From the NCBI RefSeq assembly GCF_018704125.1, contig NZ_JAGTIS010000006.1, positions 241,795 to 305,794 on the forward strand: a stretch of 64,000 nt of DNA, read 5' to 3'. Shown here in pieces: positions 56,198 through 64,000 of the stretch; position 1 is the first letter of the stretch, and every line of letters starts with the position of its first letter. The position numbers and the translations under genes were made by a program. Source of the DNA: Metapseudomonas boanensis. GTDB lineage: Bacteria > Pseudomonadota > Gammaproteobacteria > Pseudomonadales > Pseudomonadaceae. The notes under the pieces are model-generated. The model had not been told where the DNA came from and did no database searches. It saw only the letters and a program-made list of their open reading frames with translations.

Positions 56198-56425
56198 ATG
56201 AAGCGGTTCCTATCAATTGCCGCAGCCCTCACTGCTGTGAGTGTGATTGGCTGCACTTCGATGACCCCCCAGCAGCAGGGGACGATGAGCGGCGCGGCCA
56301 TCGGTGCTGCGGCCGGCGCCGGCATTGCTGCGATCGCCGGCGGCAGTGGATGGACCGGCGCGGCGATCGGTGCCGTCGCCGGCGGGGTTGCCGGCAACAT
56401 CAAAGGCAGCAAACAGCAGAAATAG
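56198..56425 (+). CDS. Glycine-zipper lipoprotein
   Basis: A 75-residue lipoprotein: lipobox VIGC, then GAAIGAAAGAGIAAIAGG and GAAIGAVAGGVAGNIKG glycine-zipper repeats that insert into membranes (OsmB-like). Start at 56198, 6 bases after GGAG; the ATG at 56192 abuts that site and is unlikely. Stress-related envelope role is the usual assumption. Confidence 0.8.
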   Translation: MKRFLSIAAALTAVSVIGCTSMTPQQQGTMSGAAIGAAAGAGIAAIAGGSGWTGAAIGAVAGGVAGNIKGSKQQK

Positions 56426-56509
56426 GTGTAGGGCACGGACCCGCCTGCATCGGCAAGCCCGTTCAACCGCGCATTGCCTCGTAAAGCAACGCCAGAACCC
56501 CTAAACAAA

Positions 56510-56534
56510 CACGGGCCCCGCAGGGCCCGTTTTC
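56510..56534 (+). terminator. Terminator between convergent genes
   Basis: CACGGGCCC-CGCA-GGGCCCGTTTTC. It overlaps the last base pairs of the reverse vWA gene and serves the forward lipoprotein gene; the reverse-strand tail has only a weak T run. Confidence 0.85.
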
Positions 56535-57711
56535 ATTTGGAGAGGAACTTCATCCCGTCTTCAAGTCCGCTCAGTGTTAGCGGGTACATCCGGTCTTCGA
56601 TCAGCTCGCGGACGATGTTGGTGGAGGCGGTGTAGTTCCAGGTGTCCTTGGGGTAGGGGTTGATCCAGATGAGCTTCTTGTATTTCTCCATGAAGCGTTT
56701 CATCCAGACGTAACCCGGCTCCTCGTTCCAGTGCTCGACGCTGCCGCCAGCCTGGGTGATTTCGTAGGGTGCCATGGCGGCGTCCCCGACGAAGACCACT
56801 TTGTAGTCCGGGCCGTACTTGTGCAGTACGTCCAGGGTGGCGGTACGTTCCGAGGTACGGCGCAAGTTGTTCTTCCACATCGATTCGTAGATGAAGTTGT
56901 GGAAGTAGAAGTACTCCAGGTGCTTGAACTCGGTCTTGCAGGCCGAGAACAGCTCTTCGCAGACCTTCACGTGGGCATCCATCGAACCGCCGATGTCCAG
57001 CAGGAGCAGCAGCTTCACCGTGTTGCGCCGTTCGGGGCGCATCTGGATGTTGAGCAGGCCGGCATCCTTGGCGGTGTGGTCGATGGTGCCTTCGAGGTCG
57101 AGTTCTTCCGCAGCGCCTTCGCGGGCGAACTTGCGCAGGCGGCGCAGGGCGACCTTGATGTTGCGGGTACCGAGTTCCACCTGGTCGTCGAGGTTCTTGT
57201 ATTCGCGCTGGTCCCAGACCTTGACTGCCTTGCCCTGGCGCTTGCCAGCGTCGCCCACGCGGATGCCTTCGGGGTTGAAGCCGCCGGAGCCGAAGGGGCT
57301 GGTCCCGTCGGTGCCGATCCACTTGTTGCCGCCGGCATGGCGCTCCTTCTGTTCCTCCAGGCGCTTCTTGAACTCCTCAATCAGTTTGTCGAGGCCGCCC
57401 AGGGTCTGGATCTGCGCCTTTTCCTCGTCGGTCAGCATGCGCTCGAACTCCTTGCGCAGCCATTCATCCGGGATCAGTGCCTGGAGATAATCGTCGAGCT
57501 TCTCCAGGCCTTTGAAGTAGGCGCTGAAGGCGCGGTCGAACTTGTCGAAATGGCGCTCGTCCTTGACCAGGACCGTGCGGGCGAGGAAGTAGAACTCGTC
57601 CATATCGGCGAACACCACGTTGTGTTTCAACGCGTTGATCAGGTCGAGCAGCTCGCGCACCGAGACCGGAACCTTGGCCGCGCGCATTTCGTTGAACAGG
57701 TTGAGCAGCAT
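56533..57711 (-). CDS. vWA-domain protein (CoxE-like), partner of MoxR ATPase
   Basis: A 392-residue protein with an N-terminal CoxE-type region (MLLNLFNEMRAAKVPVSVRELLDLINAL) and a C-terminal von Willebrand A domain whose MIDAS reads LLLDIGGSMDAH (DxGxS form) with downstream FVGDAAMAPYE. Such proteins work with MoxR AAA+ ATPases in chaperone or metal-insertion complexes. The MoxR gene lies 540 bases upstream, separated here by a GFA-family gene and a REP element. Confidence 0.9.
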   Translation of the reverse strand: MLLNLFNEMRAAKVPVSVRELLDLINALKHNVVFADMDEFYFLARTVLVKDERHFDKFDRAFSAYFKGLEKLDDYLQALIPDEWLRKEFERMLTDEEKAQIQTLGGLDKLIEEFKKRLEEQKERHAGGNKWIGTDGTSPFGSGGFNPEGIRVGDAGKRQGKAVKVWDQREYKNLDDQVELGTRNIKVALRRLRKFAREGAAEELDLEGTIDHTAKDAGLLNIQMRPERRNTVKLLLLLDIGGSMDAHVKVCEELFSACKTEFKHLEYFYFHNFIYESMWKNNLRRTSERTATLDVLHKYGPDYKVVFVGDAAMAPYEITQAGGSVEHWNEEPGYVWMKRFMEKYKKLIWINPYPKDTWNYTASTNIVRELIEDRMYPLTLSGLEDGMKFLSK

Positions 57712-57745
57712 GGCTGCACCCTCATCTATTTATCTGTGTGAAGCG

Positions 57746-58141
57746 CTAGGAGCGTGGCTCCTGCGGCAGGCCGTCGGCGATGGCGTACCAGTCGGCCTTG
57801 GATTCCGGGTAGATATGCTTCTGCGGAATCTCGCCCAGCGGTGTGTCCAGGGTGCCCAAGGCCACGGAGAGCCATTCGGGATAAGGCTGTTCGCTAAACC
57901 ATTGCAGTGTCGAGCCACAGTGCTTGCAAAAGGTGCGGGTCACCCCAGGCGAGGAGTGGAACTCGGCCACCGAATCCTGCCCCTGGGTGAAGCGGAAGTC
58001 CTTGCGGCGGACATTGCCGTAGGTGCCGAATGCCGCGCCGTGGGCCTTGCGGCACATGGAGCAATGGCAATGGGTGGCTGATCTGATCGGTGCGTCGATC
58101 TCGTATTTCACTGCACCGCATAGGCAGCTGCCGCTATGCAT
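57746..58141 (-). CDS. GFA-family (glutathione-dependent formaldehyde-activating-like) protein
   Basis: A 131-residue zinc protein: HSGSCLCGAVKYEI, CHCSMCRKAHGAAFGTYGNV, RTFCKHCGSTLQW carry the seven cysteines of the GFA/CENP-V fold. Function is not known for most members. Start at 58141 with GGAGGGGG upstream; a longer frame to 58219 would translate the REP element. Confidence 0.92.
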   Translation of the reverse strand: MHSGSCLCGAVKYEIDAPIRSATHCHCSMCRKAHGAAFGTYGNVRRKDFRFTQGQDSVAEFHSSPGVTRTFCKHCGSTLQWFSEQPYPEWLSVALGTLDTPLGEIPQKHIYPESKADWYAIADGLPQEPRS

Positions 58142-58171
58142 GGCTACACCCCCTCCAAATACGCTTGTCTC

Positions 58172-58231
58172 GTAGGAGCGAGCTTGCTCGCGAACATGGG
58201 CGGACGGCTTCGCGAGCAAGCTCGCTCCTAC
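58172..58231. repeat. REP-like inverted repeat, best-preserved copy
   Basis: GTAGGAGCGAGCTTGCTCGCGAA and TTCGCGAGCAAGCTCGCTCCTAC with perfect pairing, between the MoxR and GFA genes. Confidence 0.9.
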
Positions 58232-58250
58232 GGTGATGGATTGTTCAGCT

Positions 58251-59096
<846 letters not shown>

Positions 59097-59316
59097 CAGG
59101 GAATCCTCGAACTCGGGCGCCTCGGCACGAAACCGGGCGGTTCAGTATTTGGGAAAAACCTGACTATAACTTGCGCGCCGGTCGACTGTGAACGCAGAAC
59201 CTTCATTCAGTCACTGAATGGTGGGTCACCTCGCGACTGCAGGCACCAATACGCTGGACGCTCCCCTTGGCGCCGACATAGGCTTGGCGTTTTTCCGGCA
59301 TGAGAAGGAATCCGCC

Positions 59317-60291
59317 ATGAGCCGTATCTTCGCTGACAATTCACAATCCATCGGCAACACGCCTCTGGTCAGGATCAACCACCTGGGGCCCAAGGGCGTG
59401 AGTATCCTCGCCAAGACAGAGGGCCGTAACCCGGCCTATTCGGTGAAGTGCCGCATTGGCGCCAGCATGATCTGGGACGCTGAGGAGTCTGGCCGTCTGA
59501 AGCCGGGCATGACCATCGTTGAGCCCACCTCCGGCAACACCGGTATCGGTCTGGCGTTCGTCGCGGCTGCGCGCGGCTACAAGCTGGTGCTTACCATGCC
59601 CGCCTCGATGAGCCTGGAGCGTCGCAAAGTGCTCAAGGCGCTGGGCGCCGAGCTGGTGCTGACCGAGCCAGCCAAGGGCATGAAGGGTGCCATCGAGAAA
59701 GCCAATGAATTGGTGGCCGCCAATCCCGAACAGTTCCTGCTGCTGCAGCAGTTCGAGAACCCGGCCAACCCGGCGATCCACGAAAAGACTACCGGCCCGG
59801 AAATCTGGAATGACACTGATGGCTCCATCGATGTACTGGTCGCGGGGGTCGGTACCGGCGGCACCATTACGGGTGTCTCTCGCTATATCAAGAAGATCTG
59901 CGGGAAACCGATCCTGTCGGTGGCGGTGGAGCCGATCAGCTCGCCGGTGATCAGCCAGACCATGGCGGGTGAGGAGGTAAAGCCCAGCCCGCACAAGATC
60001 CAGGGGATCGGTGCCGGCTTCGTGCCGAAGAACCTCGATCTGTCCATCGTCGACCGGGTCGAGCAGGTCAACGATGACGAGTCCAAGGCCATGGCCCTTC
60101 GCCTGATGCGCGAAGAGGGCATTCTCAGCGGGATTTCGGGTGGCGCAGCCATGGCAGCTGCCGTACGCCTGGCTGAGGATGCATCGATGCAGGGCAAGAC
60201 CATCGTGGTGATCCTGCCCGACTCGGGAGAGCGTTACCTGTCGAGCATGCTGTTCGACGGTCTGTTCGGCGAACAGGAACTGCAGCAGTAA
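59317..60291 (+). CDS. cysK: Cysteine synthase A
   Basis: PLP enzyme making cysteine from O-acetylserine and sulfide. The 324-residue product has the PLP lysine in [12 protein letters not shown], the substrate loop [13 protein letters not shown], phosphate cup [15 protein letters not shown] and [15 protein letters not shown]. The ATG 59317 has AAGGAA upstream; an in-frame upstream extension to 59218 is unlikely. Confidence 0.96.
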   Translation: MSRIFADNSQSIGNTPLVRINHLGPKGVSILAKTEGRNPAYSVKCRIGASMIWDAEESGRLKPGMTIVEPTSGNTGIGLAFVAAARGYKLVLTMPASMSLERRKVLKALGAELVLTEPAKGMKGAIEKANELVAANPEQFLLLQQFENPANPAIHEKTTGPEIWNDTDGSIDVLVAGVGTGGTITGVSRYIKKICGKPILSVAVEPISSPVISQTMAGEEVKPSPHKIQGIGAGFVPKNLDLSIVDRVEQVNDDESKAMALRLMREEGILSGISGGAAMAAAVRLAEDASMQGKTIVVILPDSGERYLSSMLFDGLFGEQELQQ

Positions 60292-60302
60292 GACCGAGAC
60301 AG

Positions 60303-60332
60303 CCCCTCAGGCGTCGCTCGGCACCTGAGGGG
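60303..60332 (+). terminator. Hairpin after cysK
   Basis: CCCCTCAGG...CCTGAGGGG, 12 bases past the stop, forms a strong stem but has only GGTTGC after it, so termination is likely but not canonical. It also lies between convergent genes. Confidence 0.6.
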
Positions 60333-60357
60333 TTGCACATCGCTGATCCCTTCGTCC

Positions 60358-61266
60358 CTAAACCGAGCGTGCAGTCTCCGCCGCTACCGGCGCCGGCTTG
60401 AGCACCAGCCACAACGCCAACGCAATCAACACACCACCTTGCAGGTGGGCCATCGACAGCGATTCGTCTAGCAGCAGCACGCCCCAGAACACGCCGAAGG
60501 GCGGAATCAGGAAGGTGACCGTCATGGTCTTGACCGGCCCGACATTGGCGATCAGGCGAAAGTAGAGGATGTAGGCGAACGAGGTGCAGACGAAACCCAG
60601 CGCTGCCAGCGACAGCCAGACCTTCATATCGAGCAGCGGTGTCAGTGGCATGGCTGGGGCGTTCCAGGCGAAAGCCGGCACCAGGCACAATGTGGCGCCG
60701 ATCTGACAGCCGAGGGCCACCAGGCCGCTGTCCATGCCGCCGGCCTCGGTGATCCAGCGCTTGGTCATGAAGCCGGCGAAGCCGTAGCAGGTGGTGGCCA
60801 GCAGGCAGGCGGCAGCGCCCCATAGCAGATCCTGGTCAAACGCCACCGGACCCGTCCGGGTCAGCACGGCGACCCCGGCCAGCCCCATCAACACACCACC
60901 AGCCTTGGCGCCGGTCAGCTTCTCGCTGAAGAACAGCGCGCCGATCAGGACACCCATTAATGGCGTCGTTGCATTGAAGATCGCCGAATATCCAGCCGGC
61001 AGCACTTGCGCGGCCAGGGCGTACATGGCGGCAGGCACACCCGAGCTGACGATGCCGATCACCAGGGTCTTGCCCAGTTTGCCGCGAAAATCCCACTGGC
61101 TGCGGAGCACGGCGAGAATCACCAGTAGGCCGATACTGGAGAGCAGTACGCGTAGAAAGGCTGTCGGCAGGGCGCCGATATCCGGCACCAGCAGGCGAAT
61201 GAACAGGAAACTGGCTCCCCAGATGGCTGCGAGGCTGAGCAGGCGGATGAGATCGGCGGGTTTCAT
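60358..61266 (-). CDS. EamA/DMT-family transporter
   Basis: A 302-residue permease with ten hydrophobic helices in two EamA repeats (first around WGASFLFIRLLVPDIGALPTAFLRVLLSS; ALMGVLIGALFFSEKLTGAKAGGVLMGLAGV; second ending VLLLDESLSMAHLQGGVLIALALWLVL). Metabolite exporters of this family include amino-acid effluxers; location next to cysK is suggestive, no more. AAGGAGCG precedes the ATG. Confidence 0.92.
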   Translation of the reverse strand: MKPADLIRLLSLAAIWGASFLFIRLLVPDIGALPTAFLRVLLSSIGLLVILAVLRSQWDFRGKLGKTLVIGIVSSGVPAAMYALAAQVLPAGYSAIFNATTPLMGVLIGALFFSEKLTGAKAGGVLMGLAGVAVLTRTGPVAFDQDLLWGAAACLLATTCYGFAGFMTKRWITEAGGMDSGLVALGCQIGATLCLVPAFAWNAPAMPLTPLLDMKVWLSLAALGFVCTSFAYILYFRLIANVGPVKTMTVTFLIPPFGVFWGVLLLDESLSMAHLQGGVLIALALWLVLKPAPVAAETARSV

Positions 61267-61463
61267 GGGACGCTCCTTGCAGGGGGAGCGCGCACGATGA
61301 CGCCGCCCGGCGGGCGGCGCAATCTACAACTTGCCTTCAAATTGGCGGCACAGTTTTCCGCTGTGATGCCCCGCGTGGCTCAAGGCGGCTGCTTCGTACC
61401 CCTTGGCGATCGAGATCGCCCTCACAGCCTACAAAGCAGCAGAGCCCTGGGAGCGGCCCGATC
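61267..61463. other. Intergenic region before the AT-rich segment
   Basis: No gene or regulatory signal is recognised. A forward frame (61297-61527) shows no family features and runs antisense to a porin-like remnant. Confidence 0.6.
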
Positions 61464-61598
61464 TCAGAAGCTCTTGCTCAGGCTCGCCACCCACTTGGTG
61501 CTGCAGACATCGTTGAAGCCGTGGTAGCTGGCGCACTCCGACTCGGAGAGGTTGGTTTCGATTTCAATTTGAGTGGGGGCGTGGTTATTGATCTATGT
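61464..61598 (-). pseudogene. 3' remnant of an outer-membrane porin-like gene
   Basis: Read on the reverse strand, 42 codons give ...NNHAPTQIEIETNL, SESECASYHGFNDVCSTKW and VASLSKSF before the TGA. The C-terminal Phe with alternating hydrophobic residues is an outer-membrane barrel signature. Upstream a stop codon (TAG) and AT-rich DNA replace the rest. GC content changes at its 5' end. The family cannot be named from so little; a porin is likely. Confidence 0.55.
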
Positions 61599-61635
61599 AG
61601 TACGCGCCCTGATCATGTTTCTTTCGAAATCGACG

Positions 61636-61905
61636 CTAGAGGGCCGTCTGGTTAGTCCAATAGCTTCTGTTTGATTTCGGCGAGCTTTGCCCGATGACCA
61701 AATATCCATGCTTTGGCGATGAGTTATCACTTGCACATACTGAATCCACCGGCCCATCCTGATTATTAGGAGTAGGCCCCGTATCTAGTGAGCGGCTTAT
61801 ATATACGTCCTCATCCTCCTCGGATAACGTATCAGCCATACCTACATAGCGGTCACCGGCGAAAACCAACTGACAGGAAAACAGCAAAACCACAAAAAAT
61901 AACAA
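61636..61905 (-). CDS. Small exported protein downstream of the decayed effector copy
   Basis: An 89-residue protein from TTG 61905 with a signal peptide or lipobox-like N terminus (FFVVLLFSCQLVFA) and an acidic mature part (ADTLSEEDEDVYISRSLDTG). No family is recognised. Its place directly after a broken effector copy, like the lipoprotein after the intact copy, suggests an immunity-type role, possibly itself truncated. Low-GC codon use fits the surrounding acquired segment. Confidence 0.45.
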   Translation of the reverse strand: MLFFVVLLFSCQLVFAGDRYVGMADTLSEEDEDVYISRSLDTGPTPNNQDGPVDSVCASDNSSPKHGYLVIGQSSPKSNRSYWTNQTAL

Positions 61906-61915
61906 ACTTCCCTAG

Positions 61916-62342
61916 TTGGGGTATTTACTTGAAAAATATTGTAAAATTCATTCAGTGGCCAAGCAATTTCTTGGTGGTATTTCGCTGTATTGGTTGGCTC
62001 AGCTCTAGCTAGCATTTCAACCGTTACAACATGCTTTTTATCAAAATTCACCGCCATTCCAAGATGGTGCAAGTGATAAGCTTTCCCGGTACTTGGCGAA
62101 TATCCACTTCGCTGCCACATCTCCCCATCATGCCAATTTACTTATTCGCTCTTTCTCCGCCATCCAGTTCAGCATAGGTGCCGACGTGGTATGGCCCAGT
62201 ACATCGTTCAGGGCGTCCCATTTGCTATTCCGGTAATACCACTCGCTCTCGTAGTAGATAATCAGTTGAGCAATGGATTGGGCGTGGGCTAGAAAACTGC
62301 TCGCGGTAATCGATTTGTCAAACAATGGCTTCTGGGAAAGAT
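61916..62342 (-). pseudogene. Decayed second copy of the GH19-effector backbone (orphan cassette)
   Basis: Reading 62342 downward: YYRNSKWDALNDVLGHTTS and NWMAEKERISKLA, then a TGA where the intact copy has TGG, then (after a frame change) YHLHHLGMAVNFDKKH and LNEFYNIFQVNT. The same order occurs in the intact gene (KWDALDDVLGHTTS, NWMAEKERIRKLA, YHLQPIGLKL, INKAMAIFEINS). About nine differences over 100 bases are counted by eye between 62137-62238 and 63899-64000. It lacks the catalytic GH19 part and has a nonsense codon and a frameshift. Confidence 0.75.
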
Positions 62343-63185
62343 CTAAGGAAGTCTTGAATTGTACAGCTCTACATAATATTCAAACTCAGATCTTGAAATT
62401 GTTTTTCGTTGGGGTGAGGCGGCTTTAGGGAAGGTGTTCTCAATATAGCCTGATTCTTTAATATAATCATATTCAGCCACGGTGTGGATATCATTCGAAA
62501 TCAAGATGTATTTATAGTCGCAGCACCCACCCTTGCTGAATCCCATAATAGTGCGCCTGAGGTGCATGACCCTTGGGTTGTTTATTTCTTTAATCTCATT
62601 GCGTGATGAGATGAATGCCTTTTTTATTGGGTCGTATTCGTAGTTAATGTATGAGGAATTGGGAATTCCAGAGACGGCAAGTATTCTCATGTCAGGGTAT
62701 CCATCAAAATTAAAGTCCTCAAACTCTAATTTTGGCAAGCCCTCTGCACTTGATATTGAGATTTTCTGACTCATCCCTTCAGTAAAAATTATTTCCACTT
62801 CGTCTGCTGCTACTGATATGGATCTTATGGTTTCTCGCAATGGTTTTGATGAAGGGGCCAGGTTAGCCTTGTGAGATGATGTACCGTCGCTCCATACTCC
62901 AGAGAACCAGCCATTGTTTTCATTCAAGATAAAGCTAACTCCCTCCGCCTCACTTAGCTCAAGCTTTTTTGTTCTATATTTTCCAGATAGGTTGATAGGA
63001 TTTTCATATTTGTTGTAAATGTATCTGCCTTTCACTTGATTTTCGATAAACGTTAACTTCATACTTATCGGGTGGCGAGCAATAAATCCTCTATAGAATA
63101 TGGTTTCGCTAATTTTTTGCTCGCTGGAACAGGCTAGGCTAGAGAGTAGGTATAGCAATATTGAGTAGGCTATTTTTGACTTCAT
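62343..63185 (-). CDS. Lipoprotein, candidate immunity protein for the GH19 effector
   Basis: A 280-residue lipoprotein (signal ILLYLLSSLAC with lipobox SLAC), beta-rich mature part with no recognised domain (LTFIENQVKGRYIYNKYEN, LPKLEFEDFNFDGYPDMRI with a calcium-like DFNFDGYPD loop). Its ATG overlaps the TAA of the GH19 gene as TAATG, so the two are translated together. An outer-membrane- or periplasm-facing lipoprotein right after a cell-wall hydrolase fits an immunity role; that is inference. AT-rich codon use. Confidence 0.7.
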   Translation of the reverse strand: MKSKIAYSILLYLLSSLACSSEQKISETIFYRGFIARHPISMKLTFIENQVKGRYIYNKYENPINLSGKYRTKKLELSEAEGVSFILNENNGWFSGVWSDGTSSHKANLAPSSKPLRETIRSISVAADEVEIIFTEGMSQKISISSAEGLPKLEFEDFNFDGYPDMRILAVSGIPNSSYINYEYDPIKKAFISSRNEIKEINNPRVMHLRRTIMGFSKGGCCDYKYILISNDIHTVAEYDYIKESGYIENTFPKAASPQRKTISRSEFEYYVELYNSRLP

Positions 63186-64000
63186 TATTTAATTGCCAAT
63201 ATCTCTTTTGTTCTGGCGAGCATTGCGGCTCGCTCTCTCATGTGGTTTGGTTCAAGTTCTCTATTGGGATAGTAAGGGTTGGATTGTTGAGCCCATCCAT
63301 TTACATAGACGGACACCCAGTAAAGATCATCTATATCGGCCGCCTCGTTTATCCTTGGTTTGATTTTTGACCAGAAATATCCAGAGGCTAAAGCTGATAT
63401 TTCAGGAGAGTCAGATACTCTTTTTGCCATTTCTGTGCTGGACGTTATATCTGTCACCATATTCAAGGCTGCTAGGTAATTCTCGCATGCTTCGTAGTTA
63501 GATCTGCCTGTCAACTGAAGCAGCCCTCTGCCTTTAAAGCGCCTTCCATCTCCTGCTTGTGTATTTCCAAGGTCTTCTCGCCATTCGTAGGCTGAGCCCG
63601 AAGCGAGTTCTTCGGAGTATTTCAGTTCGGCAGTCTCATGAGCGACTTGGGCTAGAAAGTGAGAAATCCTAAGGTGGCTATTTATCTCAAAAATCGCCAT
63701 GGCTTTATTTATTGGTAATAGATACTTATCTATAGTCTCTCCAGATGCTGATTTCATGATTAGAGATAGTTGTTCCCTGGTTACCAATAGTGATTCCTCT
63801 TGATGTGGCGCTAACTTCAGTCCAATTGGCTGTAGGTGATAAACCTTTCCGTTTTCAGGAAATATCCCCCGAGCCGCCACTTCCGCCCACCACGCCAATT
63901 TCCTTATTCGCTCTTTCTCCGCCATCCAGTTCAGTATCGGTGCCGAGGTGGTATGGCCCAGTACATCGTCCAGGGCATCCCATTTGCTATCCCGGTAAAG
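63185..64000 (-). CDS. GH19 chitinase/lysozyme-like effector, N-terminal part outside window
   Basis: The visible 271 residues run to the stop at 63185; the frame is open to the window edge, so the start lies beyond 64000. A linker (KWDALDDVLGHTTSAPILNW, KLAWWAEVAARGIF) precedes the glycoside hydrolase 19 domain: FLAQVAHETAELKYSEEL with the catalytic Glu, YEWREDLGNTQAGDGRRFKGRGLLQLTGRSNYE, and VYVNGWA near the end. GH19 enzymes of this kind cleave peptidoglycan or chitin. The linker resembles non-catalytic regions of Pseudomonas secreted effectors, from memory. An overlapping lipoprotein gene follows. Confidence 0.85.
   Translation of the reverse strand, partial: LYRDSKWDALDDVLGHTTSAPILNWMAEKERIRKLAWWAEVAARGIFPENGKVYHLQPIGLKLAPHQEESLLVTREQLSLIMKSASGETIDKYLLPINKAMAIFEINSHLRISHFLAQVAHETAELKYSEELASGSAYEWREDLGNTQAGDGRRFKGRGLLQLTGRSNYEACENYLAALNMVTDITSSTEMAKRVSDSPEISALASGYFWSKIKPRINEAADIDDLYWVSVYVNGWAQQSNPYYPNRELEPNHMRERAAMLARTKEILAIK

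Noticed and set aside
3135..58231. GTAGGAGCGAG palindromes as CRISPR repeats
   Set aside because: Copies are scattered over the window, not spaced in an array, and are inverted repeats; they fit REP-like elements.

Overview
The window is high-GC, gene-dense chromosomal DNA from a Pseudomonas in the broad sense, most likely a relative of the P. aeruginosa group. I infer this from family content and gene order: nrdA beside a two-component pair, pcpS, phoP-phoQ, dctA, a late cobalamin operon, fadL, rnd-ycgL, ptrB and a MoxR-type locus. I recall much of this order from P. aeruginosa, but no database was searched. Eight copies of a palindromic REP-like element (core GTAGGAGCGAGC...GCTCGCTCCTAC) and several other short inverted repeats also fit Pseudomonas. 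I saw no rRNA, tRNA, CRISPR array or intact insertion sequence.

Layout. 1-9.6 kb: the 5' part of nrdA (reverse), a 0.7-kb divergent region with candidate NrdR boxes and a DnaA box, a response regulator/sensor kinase pair, pcpS, an MFS exporter, and phoP-phoQ. phoP-phoQ has a three-repeat PhoP box and a short leader ORF coupled to phoP, but no oprH in front. 9.6-15.8 kb: an AraC-type regulator divergent from dctA (sigma-54 promoter), then an acyl-CoA dehydrogenase/amidohydrolase-like/CoA-transferase operon. 15.8-22.6 kb: housekeeping genes (sprT, Yip1 membrane protein, DnaJ-like protein, ttcA, 3-methyladenine glycosylase, sirtuin), two tandem NlpC/P60 lipoproteins, an O-methyltransferase and an HNH-like protein.

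22.7-33.8 kb is a complete B12-uptake and late B12-assembly unit: a cobalamin riboswitch, a BtuB-type receptor, cobO, cobB, bluB, cobD, cobC, cobQ, cobP, cobT, an alpha-ribazole phosphatase and cobS. The genes from cobB to cobS overlap end to start. Imported corrinoid or cobyrinate made elsewhere would be adenosylated, amidated, joined to aminopropanol, activated, given the lower ligand (made by BluB) and dephosphorylated.

33.8-61.3 kb holds a truncated DUF559 gene, MarR and MFS genes, a glutathione-peroxidase homologue, fadL, sulfur enzymes (sulfurtransferase, metC, cysK), an Lrp regulator, rnd-ycgL, a hydroxyacid dehydrogenase, ycgN, a secreted HExxH protein, a DJ-1 family protein, yajD, ptrB, HIT and class II amidotransferase genes, an intradiol dioxygenase-like protein and a MoxR/vWA pair.

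61.4-64 kb is clearly AT-richer and looks acquired. Next to a 3' remnant of a porin-like gene lies, on the reverse strand, the C-terminal part of a GH19 lysozyme/chitinase-like protein (gene runs off the window), a lipoprotein gene overlapping it by one base, then a decayed second copy of the same effector backbone followed by another small exported-protein gene. This arrangement resembles a polymorphic-toxin effector/immunity pair with an orphan (displaced) cassette. It is the most interesting part of the window.
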